Part shown: in pieces, positions 1 through 9,008 of the stretch
Layout: each line of letters begins with the position of its first letter
How positions within the stretch are numbered: position 1 is the stretch's first letter
NCBI GenBank assembly: GCA_012974475.1
Contig: JAAXQD010000029.1
Location: 1-29,671, forward strand
Direction: 5' to 3'
From: Desulfobacterales bacterium
GTDB lineage: Bacteria > Desulfobacterota > Desulfobacteria > Desulfobacterales > UBA11574
Length of the DNA: 29,671 nucleotides
Notes under the pieces: generated by a model
The model's input: only the letters and a program-made list of their open reading frames with translations
What the model was told of the DNA's origin: nothing
The model's database searches: none
Program-made: the position numbers and the translations under genes

Positions 1-759
1 GTTTATTATGGAGGCGCAATTCCGCTCGCCGACAAACAAAGAATCATGGAATTATGTCGATTGATTAAAACAATGAAAATAAATAAGTTGCGGATGAAAC
101 TGGGAAAAAATTTCGAACAGAATAGAGAAATGCTCGATACAGTTCACACAGTGTTCGGAGGAAACCATGATCTCAGGGTGGACATTAATTGTGCCTGGGA
201 CAGTAAACTTGCCTTTGAGCACCTACCATTGATTAAAAACTACAAAATCAAGGTTGTCGAACAGCCGATGATGCCGAACGAACCGGACCTTGCGAATTTT
301 GCCGCTCTTATGCAAACCGAAGGTGTGATCCTGATGGCCGACGAATCGGCATGCTCTTTGGGCGATATGGAAAAGATCGCTAAAGAGGGCTATTACAAAA
401 TGATCAACGTAAGGTTGTCCAAATGCGGTGGATTCAGAAATTCACTCAAGATAATTGACTTCCTGCGGACCAACGGCATTCTTTTCCAAATCGGATGTCA
501 ACTGGGAGAATCCGGCATTCTTTCTGCTGCAGGCAGGGCGCTGTGTCTTCTCTGCGGGGATGCCGTATACTATGATGGTTCCTATGATGAATTCATGTTA
601 AAGGAAAATACGACATTCGAAAATGTATCTTTTGGGCCGGGTGGTAAGGCGGGTCCTTTGAAAAATCCGGGATTGGGCGTTAAAGTAAGTCCTCAACACC
701 TAAAAAATATATGCAATGATTCCGAAACGATTTTACTATCGAACCTCAAATCTCTTTGA
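1..759 (+). CDS. Enolase-superfamily protein, muconate-lactonizing-like subgroup (5' end outside window)
   Basis: The frame is open from base 1, so the N-terminal capping domain lies outside the window; the ATG at 46 is internal. What remains is the barrel domain of the enolase superfamily, whose members abstract a proton alpha to a carboxylate using Mg2+. Visible signatures, in order, are RMKLG (the usual KxK lysine pair, first Lys replaced by Arg), DINCAW, VVEQP and ADES (the three acidic metal ligands), VRLSKCGG (second catalytic Lys) and a C-terminal NPGLGV. This pattern fits the MLE/o-succinylbenzoate synthase/dipeptide epimerase branch, but the substrate cannot be read from sequence. 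A PP-loop gene starts about 8 nt after the stop, so the two are probably cotranscribed. Family call is firm, function unknown. Confidence 0.85.
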   Translation, partial: VYYGGAIPLADKQRIMELCRLIKTMKINKLRMKLGKNFEQNREMLDTVHTVFGGNHDLRVDINCAWDSKLAFEHLPLIKNYKIKVVEQPMMPNEPDLANFAALMQTEGVILMADESACSLGDMEKIAKEGYYKMINVRLSKCGGFRNSLKIIDFLRTNGILFQIGCQLGESGILSAAGRALCLLCGDAVYYDGSYDEFMLKENTTFENVSFGPGGKAGPLKNPGLGVKVSPQHLKNICNDSETILLSNLKSL

Positions 760-767
760 AGGTATAC

Positions 768-1583
768 ATGCACTCAGACCAAATTTATACTCACTGGAAA
801 AAGGAACATCGACACATACTTGAAAGCTTTAATGATAAGAATATTATTCTGTTGTTTTCAGGTGGAAAGGACTCGTCCGCCGCTATGGATCTTATCTCTA
901 CGGCAAAAGAAGAATTCGGATTCGATTTTACGGCGCATACCGGAGCCTTTCCGGTTCACAGATATCCCAACGAAGAAATAAAAAGGATCGATTCTTATTG
1001 GGTTAAACGGGGGGTACGTATAATTTGGCATGATTTGAGAAAGGCGGATGACGAACTTGATAAGTCAAAAAATCCATGTCTGTTATGTCAAGACTTTAGA
1101 AAAAATCTACTCAAGAGCATCCTGACCCGATCGGTAGAGAACTGGAACAGCCTTGTCCTCATCGTTAGTTACTCTCTTTGGGACATCGTCAGCTATTCCT
1201 TAGAGCATTTGTTGAACAACATTTCTTCTAATCCTGATCAGGGAATAGGGATTGAAAAAGATAAAAGATTTAAGGAAACAGGTCAGCGTTTTTATCCACT
1301 TTTAAAGATGAAGGAGGGGTATCAGGTTTTTAGACCTTTGATTAAATACAACAACGATGACATACTGAAAGTGATCTTTCAGGAAAACCTCCCGACACTT
1401 TCAATACCATGCAAATTCAAAGATCTCAGGCCAAAGAGGATTCTAGAAAAGTACTACGAAAAGATGGGCTTGCGCTTTAACTATAATCAGCTTATTGATT
1501 TTGCAATAAATTCGCTTGGCCTCCCGAACATTTCTTCTTACACCTCCATGGAAAAGGAAGATTATCTCGGCGATGTTTTTTGA
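768..1583 (+). CDS. PP-loop ATPase, divergent TtcA-like (Fe-S-type thiolation family)
   Basis: The N-terminus has a PP-loop, SGGKDSS at about residues 31-37, which binds ATP and adenylates a substrate. NPCLLC (Cys104/Cys107) and a later IPC (Cys215) match the three cysteines that hold a [4Fe-4S] cluster in TtcA-type tRNA thiolases, and FRPLIKY resembles the TtcA segment after the core. The TtcA motif GHHxDD appears here as SYSLWD, so the partner may not be tRNA. Length is 271 residues, usual for the family. The ATG at 768 is preferred because GAAGG lies 5 nt upstream; a TTG at 756 would overlap the preceding stop but lacks a ribosome site. It probably shares a pathway with the upstream enolase-like enzyme. 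An adenylating or sulfur-transfer role in small-molecule synthesis is inference. Confidence 0.8.
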   Translation: MHSDQIYTHWKKEHRHILESFNDKNIILLFSGGKDSSAAMDLISTAKEEFGFDFTAHTGAFPVHRYPNEEIKRIDSYWVKRGVRIIWHDLRKADDELDKSKNPCLLCQDFRKNLLKSILTRSVENWNSLVLIVSYSLWDIVSYSLEHLLNNISSNPDQGIGIEKDKRFKETGQRFYPLLKMKEGYQVFRPLIKYNNDDILKVIFQENLPTLSIPCKFKDLRPKRILEKYYEKMGLRFNYNQLIDFAINSLGLPNISSYTSMEKEDYLGDVF

Positions 1584-1618
1584 TTCTCCGGATCGGTTGG
1601 AATTTTCTGGAACCCATT

Positions 1619-2794
1619 TCAATTTTCCATATACCGCATGAGGACTTGCCCGAAAAGCCGGGTCCCCACATCCAGAACCTTTTCGTCAATATCGAAATAA
1701 GGGGAATGTAGACCGTACTGAAAGCCTTTGCGCGGATCATGACACCCAAGACCAACCAATACCCCCCCCCACTTCTGACAAAAGTAGGCGAAATCCTCAG
1801 CACCCATTTTGGGGAGCCCGGTGTGGACATTATCCGTCCCCAGCACATCCCCGGCACAAGCCAAAGTGTGTTTTACGAGTCTTGGATCATTTACCAGCAC
1901 AGGATAACCCTCCATCACTTCAAGGGTTGCTGAAATATTGAACGACCGGGCCACACTTTGCACGACATCTTGGAGGCGTTTTATTATTTGTTCACGAACC
2001 TCAGGGTTAAGGGTTCGGAGGGTTCCTTCCAATACAGCGTTCTCGGGGATAATGTTTGATGCTGTTCCGGCATGAAAGCGGCAGATACTCAGCACAGCGC
2101 TTTCATGGGGCGGGAGTTCCCGACTGATCAGCGACTGAATTTGTGCAACCAGATGCGCACCGGCGACAATGGGATCTTTACAATGATGCGGATAGGCACC
2201 GTGCCCGCCCTTGCCTTTCAAACGGATAATAAGAGCATCTGCGGCCGCATTGCTGACTTCAGGGGCAATTCCGATATGCCCCACAGGAAATTCAGGATAC
2301 ATGTGTCCGGCAAAAGCGGCTTCAACCGGTTCCGAATCAAAAATACCGCTTTCAAGCATCGCCATGGCCCCTGCCCCGCCTTCTTCTGCAGGTTGAAATA
2401 TAAAGATGATTTCACCGGAGCCGTTCTGGCGCCATCTGTTTTCAATCAGCCAGCGAATGACGCCCAGTGCAATGGTCATATGCCCGTCATGTCCGCAGGC
2501 ATGCATGAATCCTTCATTCCGGGATTTGTAAGAAACCGAATTCCCTTGTTCAAGAGGCAGCGCATCCATATCAGCTCGATAAGCGATCACAGGGCCTTTA
2601 AGCTTGGCACGGAGCTTTGCCACCACACCGGTTCCTCCCACACCCGGTTCAAACGGAACGTTAAGCCCTTCTAACACCTCGCAAATTTTGGCCGCCGTCT
2701 TTTCCTCTTTGTAAGCCGGTTCCGGAAATTGATGAAACCAGCGACGCAAATCAACAAGCCAATCGAAAAAATCATCCGGCAATTTTTGAGACAT
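1619..2794 (-). CDS. M20D-family amidohydrolase/peptidase
   Basis: This is a cytoplasmic metal-dependent hydrolase of 391 residues, typical length for the IAA-amino-acid/hippurate/N-acyl-amino-acid hydrolase group. Seen: RADMDALP (about 73-80), the metal-binding HACGHDGH (98-105), PAEEGG (136-141), GHMYP, the dimerisation-domain segment around GTASNIIP, GAEDFAYF and a C-terminal LHSPYFD. These supply the ligands of the binuclear site. The exact acyl amino acid cleaved cannot be told. The ATG is supported by GGGAGG a few bases upstream. It follows the prenyltransferase gene by 24 nt on the same strand and is probably cotranscribed. It converges with the PP-loop gene at 1583. Confidence 0.9.
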   Translation of the reverse strand: MSQKLPDDFFDWLVDLRRWFHQFPEPAYKEEKTAAKICEVLEGLNVPFEPGVGGTGVVAKLRAKLKGPVIAYRADMDALPLEQGNSVSYKSRNEGFMHACGHDGHMTIALGVIRWLIENRWRQNGSGEIIFIFQPAEEGGAGAMAMLESGIFDSEPVEAAFAGHMYPEFPVGHIGIAPEVSNAAADALIIRLKGKGGHGAYPHHCKDPIVAGAHLVAQIQSLISRELPPHESAVLSICRFHAGTASNIIPENAVLEGTLRTLNPEVREQIIKRLQDVVQSVARSFNISATLEVMEGYPVLVNDPRLVKHTLACAGDVLGTDNVHTGLPKMGAEDFAYFCQKWGGVLVGLGCHDPRKGFQYGLHSPYFDIDEKVLDVGTRLFGQVLMRYMEN

Positions 2795-2818
2795 TGTATT
2801 CCTCCCAATAAGAACTCG

Positions 2819-3718
2819 TCAGCGGCCGATAAAGAGGCCGATTGCAAGCAAAGCAGGGGTTAATATGGTCAAGATAACATTCCGGCCCATATATGGAATC
2901 AGTGCAGATATATCATCGGCATATCTGGAAATTCCTCGAACAATGTTAACGCTGAGGGCAATGGTGACAAGTGCCACAAGGCTTTCAGGCGGCAAGACCC
3001 TGGTCAACCACCCTAAAATGATGGACATATAAGCGCCTGCAAGGAATAAAGCGTAAACCTTCACGCTCGCCTTTCGCCCGATTACAATGGGCAGATGATT
3101 TCTACCGACACCTTTATCGGCATCGACATCTGGGAACTGATTGAGAAGAAGCAGGTCACTCACAAGGAAAAACGGAACTAAAGATGCGATAAAAGCGGTC
3201 CAAGAGTAAGATCCTGAAAGAACAAAATCGGTTCCCATTACCATGAGAGGTCCAAAGCCCAGCCCGGGAGCAATCAGGCAGATCAAAGGACTTCTGGTCA
3301 GCCATCGGGTATAGACGACAATGTCAATAATACCGATAATCCCCAAGGGTAAAAGCCACAGTCCTTTTATCAACAAAAAGTAAATACCGATAAAAAGTGT
3401 CGCCGCGAGTGTAGCAAATGCGGTAATCAGCGCATAATGCGCTTTTTCAGGGTTTTTGGGAAGCGTACCGCTTCCGCCGCTGAACGGCGTAGGCCGAGTA
3501 TTGAAATCGAGTCCGCTATTAAAATCATGATATTCGTTGAAGGCATTTACGCTGATGTGGGACGAAAGAGCGCCGATAAAAGCCAGTGCCAAATAAAGCA
3601 GATTTAATTCGATTCCCGACCAGAATGCAGTGGCTGCCCCTACAGCAACACATACCGGCGGTAATATTAGAAAGGGTATCCGCATGGGACCCAATATGGC
3701 CATGGATTGTTTACCCAT
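2819..3718 (-). CDS. UbiA-family prenyltransferase, MenA/MqnP-like
   Basis: This is a polytopic membrane protein of 299 residues that would attach a polyprenyl tail to an aromatic quinone precursor. It carries both UbiA prenyl-diphosphate motifs: N61xxxD65xxxxxD71 (in NAFNEYHDFNSGLD) and a second Asp-rich loop, DVDADKGVGRN. The latter and the following LPIVIGRKA are typical of the MenA branch. Around eight to nine hydrophobic segments are visible. Menaquinone is the expected quinone in sulfate reducers, either from dihydroxynaphthoate or by the futalosine route (MqnP); the sequence does not settle which. GGAG upstream supports the ATG. It is the first gene of a two-gene unit with the M20 hydrolase. 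Confidence 0.85.
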   Translation of the reverse strand: MGKQSMAILGPMRIPFLILPPVCVAVGAATAFWSGIELNLLYLALAFIGALSSHISVNAFNEYHDFNSGLDFNTRPTPFSGGSGTLPKNPEKAHYALITAFATLAATLFIGIYFLLIKGLWLLPLGIIGIIDIVVYTRWLTRSPLICLIAPGLGFGPLMVMGTDFVLSGSYSWTAFIASLVPFFLVSDLLLLNQFPDVDADKGVGRNHLPIVIGRKASVKVYALFLAGAYMSIILGWLTRVLPPESLVALVTIALSVNIVRGISRYADDISALIPYMGRNVILTILTPALLAIGLFIGR

Positions 3719-3888
3719 TCATAAAGTCTCCGTCTTTATTTGAAATACAAGCCTGAAATGCAACCCTAAATGAGCGCAAACAAAACGGGAAGAATGTTTG
3801 ATCTGTTTAATTTACAAGCAATTTTATAATTTCAGATGCGCATTCATAACGCTTCTATAAATGAGATATAAATTTCAAAACAAAGAAA

Positions 3889-5277
3889 CTATAACAACGT
3901 TTGCCGCCTTTTAGAAAAAAATTTATTGTGGATGGCATTGACAGCGCAGTGCAAATCTTCGTTGCGAACCAGAAAATAAAGCGCCACCGGAGAAGGACCG
4001 AATGAAATCATCTCAACATTGACCTCGCATTCGGCCACAGCCGAAAAACATTTTGCTGCAATCCCTTTGCTTTGGAGGAGTCCGCCACCCACAATACTCA
4101 CCAGCGCCACATCCTCAATTTTCTCCAGCCGTCGATAAGGTTTAGGATGCATTAACTTCAGGGAGCGGAAGCCGGGATCGAGATCCTTGAGCGCAAGCAG
4201 GAGGCTGATGCAGGTTTGGGATGTGACCACAGATTTTATATTGATACCGCTTTCAGCGATTTGCTTGGCCACCAGAGAGAGGATCCCGAGTCGCGCACCG
4301 ACCCCTGAAGCGTGAACCTTAAGGATGCCGATATCGCCGTCGTGCGCCACACTTTTTATGATGTTTTTTGTTTTTCGGCTTCGGCTCGCAATCACGCTCC
4401 CGGTGCCACCCGGGTTTAAGGTGTTTTTGACGGCAATACTTACACGACTTCTCCTTAAGGGTTCCACCGTCCTCGGGTGAAGAATTTTAGCACCAAAATA
4501 GGAAAGTTCCGCAGCTTCATCGTAGGACAGCCTTGGAATAAGCTGTGCTTCCGGAACAAAATCCGGATCAGCACTCATATAGCCGTCAACATCTTTCCAG
4601 ACCTCCAGGATTTCCGCCTGCATGGCTGCCGCAACCACAGCCGCCGAATAGTCACTGCCGCCTCTACCGAATGTCGTGATTTCACCATCCCCACTGACCC
4701 CAAAAAAGCCGGGAATAAAAAGAATGACCTTCCGTTTCATCAGGGGCTTAATGTTCAGCTGGAAATTCTTAGTTGTTTCCACCAAATTGACTGTGGCATC
4801 ACCGAACTTGCCGTCGGTGATCAAGCCGATTTTATCCGGCATACGGTATGTGGCTTGAATGCTCTGGGAGCGAAGTACACTGGAGAGGAGAACCGCAGAA
4901 AATCGTTCACCAAAACTGGAAATAATATCCCGAATTCTTGGTGTACTTTCCCGGGTAAAGCTGAGCCCGTAATAGAGACGCTCGAGCTTGCTTAAGGACT
5001 TATTAAGGTCCCGCCTGAAGTTTTGTAGAATATTACCCTTGGGCATGAGATGGCGGGCAATGAGCATGTGCTTGGTGTTTAGTCGGTCGATAATCGAAGG
5101 GATATTCCCCTCATCCTCAAGGGCGGAAGACATGCTGTCGATCAAAAAATCAGTTACCCCGTGGAGCGCAGAAACTACAAAAATATGACCGCGGCCCCGG
5201 CTTGCAACAAGTTCAAGGATTCGCCCGATGTTCTTTCTCCCCTTTAAACAGCCGCCGCCGATTTTAATGACCTTCAT
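3889..5277 (-). CDS. lysC: Aspartate kinase, LysC/ThrA-N type with ACT domains
   Basis: This kinase phosphorylates aspartate, the first step toward lysine, threonine and methionine. The 462-residue length and order fit a monofunctional aspartokinase: an amino-acid-kinase domain (about 1-290) and two C-terminal ACT domains (about 300-450) for feedback control. Seen: SFGERFSA, FGRGGSDYSAA, DVDGYMSADP and FGAKILHPRT. The glycine-rich start reads KIGGGC instead of the usual KFGGTS, so the conserved Thr-Ser pair is replaced by Gly-Cys. This is odd but does not disrupt the frame. No other lysine-pathway gene is adjacent. GGAG precedes the ATG. The symbol is by family resemblance; the sensitivity of the ACT domains (Lys or Thr) is unknown. 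Confidence 0.88.
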   Translation of the reverse strand: MKVIKIGGGCLKGRKNIGRILELVASRGRGHIFVVSALHGVTDFLIDSMSSALEDEGNIPSIIDRLNTKHMLIARHLMPKGNILQNFRRDLNKSLSKLERLYYGLSFTRESTPRIRDIISSFGERFSAVLLSSVLRSQSIQATYRMPDKIGLITDGKFGDATVNLVETTKNFQLNIKPLMKRKVILFIPGFFGVSGDGEITTFGRGGSDYSAAVVAAAMQAEILEVWKDVDGYMSADPDFVPEAQLIPRLSYDEAAELSYFGAKILHPRTVEPLRRSRVSIAVKNTLNPGGTGSVIASRSRKTKNIIKSVAHDGDIGILKVHASGVGARLGILSLVAKQIAESGINIKSVVTSQTCISLLLALKDLDPGFRSLKLMHPKPYRRLEKIEDVALVSIVGGGLLQSKGIAAKCFSAVAECEVNVEMISFGPSPVALYFLVRNEDLHCAVNAIHNKFFSKRRQTLL

Positions 5278-5436
5278 GATATTTCTCCTGTGGTTTATTG
5301 ACCTGCGACTTAACGTATACTTGCAAAAAGTTCAAGAATGAATAATAAATCTATCTTTTGCCGGCCGTATGATATAGATCAGAATATACGAATGGGAGGT
5401 TTTGAAACAGCTTATAGTAATTATGGATGAATAAAA

Positions 5437-6267
5437 ATGATGCATTCCTTCGGAAACGCCACCGCCTTTATTGAACGAATAACCCATTCACTTCATAAAA
5501 AAAATCGTCAGGATCCCATTTTTTCAGAAGGAATTAAAGATTCGGCAATATCGTCTGCCGTGTTGTTTTTGCTGGGTCTTTATGACGAAAAAAAACGATC
5601 TGCTCCAAAACCCTGTTTGATTTTGAACAAACGGTCCCTCAAGGTAAAACAGCCGGGGGACCTTTGCTGCCCGGGCGGAAGCATATCTTCTCCGCTGGAT
5701 GCCATCCTTGCAAAGCTTTTATACGTACCGGGATCTCCATTGACACGGTGGTCGCATTGGACGCGGTGGCACAAACACCATTCATACGAGGCCCAAATTA
5801 TGGCATTACTTTTTGCCACCTGTTTAAGAGAAAGTGTTGAAGAAATGCGCTTAAACCCTCTGGGAGTGAGATTCTTGGGACCGCTTCCGTCACAACAGCT
5901 CGTTATGTTTCGGAAGGTGATCTATCCTATGGCTTGTTGGATCAACCGTCAAAAGCGATTTTTCCCAAATTGGGAGGTGGAAAAGGTCGTTCACATTCCC
6001 TTACGGAATCTTTTGAACCCGTCTTATTATGCACGGTATCGATTAAATGTCGGCATGTCGAACAAAAACGGCAGCCATCCGAATATGAAAGACTATCCCT
6101 GTTTTGTCCATAAGTATACAGATGGCCATGAAGTGCTTTGGGGCGCAACCTTTCGCATAACAATGGTTTTTCTCGATATCGTCTTTGAATTCAAACCACC
6201 GGACCTTGAATCGCTCCCGGTCGTCTACGGAGCTCTGACTGAAAATTATCTGACCGGAAACGGATAA
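5437..6267 (+). CDS. NUDIX hydrolase, CoA-pyrophosphatase-like, with insertion
   Basis: The protein has 276 residues. The segment LILNKRSLKVKQPGDLCCPG followed by GG resembles the CoA pyrophosphatase signature that precedes the NUDIX box, and TCLRESVEEMRL gives the catalytic RExxEE glutamates that bind Mg2+. In classical members these two halves are contiguous. Here about 35 residues rich in Trp, Arg and His lie between them, so the box is split. Hydrolysis of a nucleoside diphosphate derivative such as a CoA species is the family expectation; the substrate is unknown. An in-frame stop at 5428-5430 fixes the N-terminus near the ATG. It stands alone, divergent from the aspartokinase. Confidence 0.75.
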   Translation: MMHSFGNATAFIERITHSLHKKNRQDPIFSEGIKDSAISSAVLFLLGLYDEKKRSAPKPCLILNKRSLKVKQPGDLCCPGGSISSPLDAILAKLLYVPGSPLTRWSHWTRWHKHHSYEAQIMALLFATCLRESVEEMRLNPLGVRFLGPLPSQQLVMFRKVIYPMACWINRQKRFFPNWEVEKVVHIPLRNLLNPSYYARYRLNVGMSNKNGSHPNMKDYPCFVHKYTDGHEVLWGATFRITMVFLDIVFEFKPPDLESLPVVYGALTENYLTGNG

Positions 6268-6316
6268 CGCCGAATTGAGTTGCCGATCAAAAAAAATCCT
6301 TCAATTCAGGTGACCA

Positions 6317-6994
6317 TCACTGCCCGGCCACATCTTGTCCGCAATGTTTGCAGATTTTTGCTCTTTTCTTTATTATCTCTGCGCAAAAAGGACATTCGCG
6401 GGTAAAATATCGTTCATGAATCTTCTTCACAGATTCGTCGACTTTTTTCTGAATAATTTCAATGCCGAATCTTACATTCTTGATCGGTTCTATGGCTTCC
6501 AGTTCCCCGATGTCACCCACCATTTCCGCCGCTTTTAGGCGGACCCGCTGGGGCTCGGTTGCATCAAGAAGCATCCTGACCACCGTAACGCCGTCTTTGG
6601 ACACATAGGCATCCGTAAGAATTGAAAATCCGCGTTTAATTCTCTCTTTCAACATTTCTTGCTCGACCAGAACCTGATCGTCGATTATTTGCCCCGTACC
6701 CCCTATGGGGCTGAATACAGGGATGAATTCAAACTGCTGTGTTCCCGGATAGTTCATACACCGGCAGGAAGCATTATGGGCATAATTTTCTTCAATGTTT
6801 GCCCATCCGTTGACATACAGCTGACACTCATCATTAAAACATACAAACAGGTAAGGGGTTCCCCATCCGAGACCGTCGCTGAAGTTAAACGGCGGGACCT
6901 CCCATAGACTCATTTCTACCCCGCAGTGGGGGCACAGGGTTTTGTCCTGGGAAAGGATTTTTTCTAATACTTGTTCCTTGGTTTCAAAAGCCAT
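6317..6994 (-). CDS. Zinc-ribbon protein of unknown function
   Basis: This soluble 225-residue protein carries two cysteine clusters. An N-terminal ribbon uses CPHC (21/24) and CxxxxC (52/57), and a C-terminal ribbon uses CPFC (201/204) and CKHC (215/218), the common CPxCxxxIxxxAxxCxxCG form. Between them, around residues 140-175, a helical stretch (VRLKAAEMVGDIGELEAIEP) resembles a single HEAT-like repeat. A Cys pair (CRC, 77/79) lies between. No catalytic motif was recognised, so a binding or adaptor role is likely but unproven. A strong GGAGG sits 7 nt before the ATG. It lies downstream of the aldehyde oxidoreductase gene on the same strand with a 143-nt gap. Confidence 0.8.
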   Translation of the reverse strand: MAFETKEQVLEKILSQDKTLCPHCGVEMSLWEVPPFNFSDGLGWGTPYLFVCFNDECQLYVNGWANIEENYAHNASCRCMNYPGTQQFEFIPVFSPIGGTGQIIDDQVLVEQEMLKERIKRGFSILTDAYVSKDGVTVVRMLLDATEPQRVRLKAAEMVGDIGELEAIEPIKNVRFGIEIIQKKVDESVKKIHERYFTRECPFCAEIIKKRAKICKHCGQDVAGQ

Positions 6995-7137
6995 GGATTG
7001 TCCTCCAAAATTTTATAAGCGATCACAAAATGCGTTGTTATTTTTAGGAATTCCTCAATATTACTTTCAAAAAAAATTGCGCTAAATTCAACAATAATCA
7101 CTGGAGATGCTTTTGCAACATATAAAAGAAAAATCCA

Positions 7138-8949
7138 TCATAGGGAATTTCGCGATATCGGTTCGGAATAAGGGATGTCCGGTCTCTTTTCAGGACGTCC
7201 CCTTTCATCCCAATCTCTATGATGGTAGTATTCCTTCAGCATCACCCCAAGCTCCGTTTCGGTAATGACGTGCCCTGTTTTGAGGATGTCTTCGTGAAAC
7301 CGTTTCGGAAGTGAATCATCTTCGGGCTTAAGCCCTTCCCGTATGTTAAAACAGCGAATCAGCGTAGATATTTCAGAAGCTTTTTTCTGTAATTGGGCTT
7401 TATTCTGCTTCAAACCGGTGGTTATTTGGATGATCTGTCCCAACCGTTCCCAGGGATATATATCTCTGTAAAATCGGCATAGAATAAAGGTGTCCATCAG
7501 CGTCAGGCGATCTTCAAAATCCACCAGAAGCTCGGCTTTTCCTTGGATGATCTCAGGATCGATCATCCCTTTCAATTCAGGATTATGAAACGTCGCCCTT
7601 AAATGACATGCGCCCCGGTCTGCAACGGCAAAAGCAAGCCCGCTGCCTTTGAGTACTCTGGGATCATAACCCGGCGGCTCAAGGCCTTTAACGTGAACCG
7701 CAATGTTTTCAAGGTTCCAGGCTTTTGCTGCATATCCAATCCCTCGGGCCAGGATGTCTCCGGTGCCCTGCCTTGCTGCAATTTGTTTGAGCAAAGCGGC
7801 TATGCCATCGACATCTCCATAATCGATACGAAGATCTATTTTCTTCCGTTTGGCAGCCTCAATGGCAAATCCACACAGATTCCCCGCGGATATTGTATCC
7901 ATACCGAGACGGTCACAAATATCGTTCAAATAAGCGATCTCTTCGATACTGTCGATCATGCAAAGACCGCCAAAAGCAAATATCGTCTCGTATTCCGGTC
8001 CTTCAATCTTGAGACCGGCATGACGACCGTTTAACACAGTGGTCATCCGTCCACATGCGATAAAGCATTTCGAGCAGGCACGCGGCTGAACACGGCACTG
8101 ATTGTGCAAGGCTTCTGAACCGATATTTTCCCATCGATCAAAAAAGCTTTCAGACCAATATTTTGTGGGAAACGCCATGGCTTGATTGATGGTTTTCACC
8201 ATCATGGGGGTACCCATGGTCCTGTAAGCCTGAACAATAGGGTTGTTTTTCGATTCTTTGGCAATCGCTTTTGAAAACTCCCGCACATTTTCCTTCTGGA
8301 AAAGCGGACGCTTTCTATCGCCCTTGAATACGATGGCCTTGAGATTCTTTGATCCCATGACGGTACCGACCCCGGTCCTTCCGGCCGATCGCCAGTAATC
8401 GTTTTCGATAACGGCAAATCGAACAAGGTTCTCTCCTGCCGGACCGATGACAACGGCACCGGACTTTGTTGTCCCGCCGCCGACACCGCCGAATTTTTGA
8501 TTCACGGTATCTTCGGTTTGATACGTATCCATCCCCCAAATATCTGAAGCATCATTGAATTCCACACCATCAGGTTGTATGACAACAACCGTCGGGCGCC
8601 GACTTTTTCCGACAATTACAATGGCATCATACCCTGTTGAATCGACAGCTTCCGGTACTTTTCCGCCGGCATACGATTCAGAAAAAAAACCAGTCTGGGG
8701 GGATTTGGCAAAGACGCCATACCGGCTTGAACCCCATATCCGGCTGTTGGTGATGGGCCCGGTTGCAAAAATCAGGCAATTATCCGGTGACAGAGGATCG
8801 ACACCTGGAGGATTTATGGAATAAAGGAGGTAAGAAGCCAGGCCCTTCCCGCCAAGATATTTCAAAAGAATCTCTTCAGTCAAGGTCACCACATCGAAGT
8901 GATTGTCCGTGAGATTGATTTTCAAAAACCTTCCATAAAAACCATCCAT
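7138..8949 (-). CDS. aor: Tungsten-containing aldehyde:ferredoxin oxidoreductase
   Basis: This cytoplasmic enzyme oxidises aldehydes to acids with ferredoxin as electron acceptor, using a tungsto-bispterin cofactor and a [4Fe-4S] cluster. At 603 residues it matches the family. The N-terminal domain starts GFYGRFLKINL, then YLGGKGLA, GGKVPEA and RTGVGTVMGSKNLKAI (pterin-binding region). The cluster ligands are C292xxC295xxxC299 and C491, spaced as in archaeal AOR. GPEYET (317-322), LGMDTIS (349-354) and GACHLR (446-451) are further family signatures. GGAGG lies about 8 nt before the ATG. No pterin-biosynthesis or MoaD gene is adjacent. The preferred aldehyde cannot be told. Confidence 0.93.
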   Translation of the reverse strand: MDGFYGRFLKINLTDNHFDVVTLTEEILLKYLGGKGLASYLLYSINPPGVDPLSPDNCLIFATGPITNSRIWGSSRYGVFAKSPQTGFFSESYAGGKVPEAVDSTGYDAIVIVGKSRRPTVVVIQPDGVEFNDASDIWGMDTYQTEDTVNQKFGGVGGGTTKSGAVVIGPAGENLVRFAVIENDYWRSAGRTGVGTVMGSKNLKAIVFKGDRKRPLFQKENVREFSKAIAKESKNNPIVQAYRTMGTPMMVKTINQAMAFPTKYWSESFFDRWENIGSEALHNQCRVQPRACSKCFIACGRMTTVLNGRHAGLKIEGPEYETIFAFGGLCMIDSIEEIAYLNDICDRLGMDTISAGNLCGFAIEAAKRKKIDLRIDYGDVDGIAALLKQIAARQGTGDILARGIGYAAKAWNLENIAVHVKGLEPPGYDPRVLKGSGLAFAVADRGACHLRATFHNPELKGMIDPEIIQGKAELLVDFEDRLTLMDTFILCRFYRDIYPWERLGQIIQITTGLKQNKAQLQKKASEISTLIRCFNIREGLKPEDDSLPKRFHEDILKTGHVITETELGVMLKEYYHHRDWDERGRPEKRPDIPYSEPISRNSL

Positions 8950-9008
8950 GAAGACGCCTCCAGTTAAAGGAAAGATCTTTGTTGTTAAGATTTGTATCGA
9001 TAATTCGG

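Noticed and set aside
2072..2674. 200-codon plus-strand frame
   Set aside because: Antisense to the M20 hydrolase, which has all metal-binding motifs.
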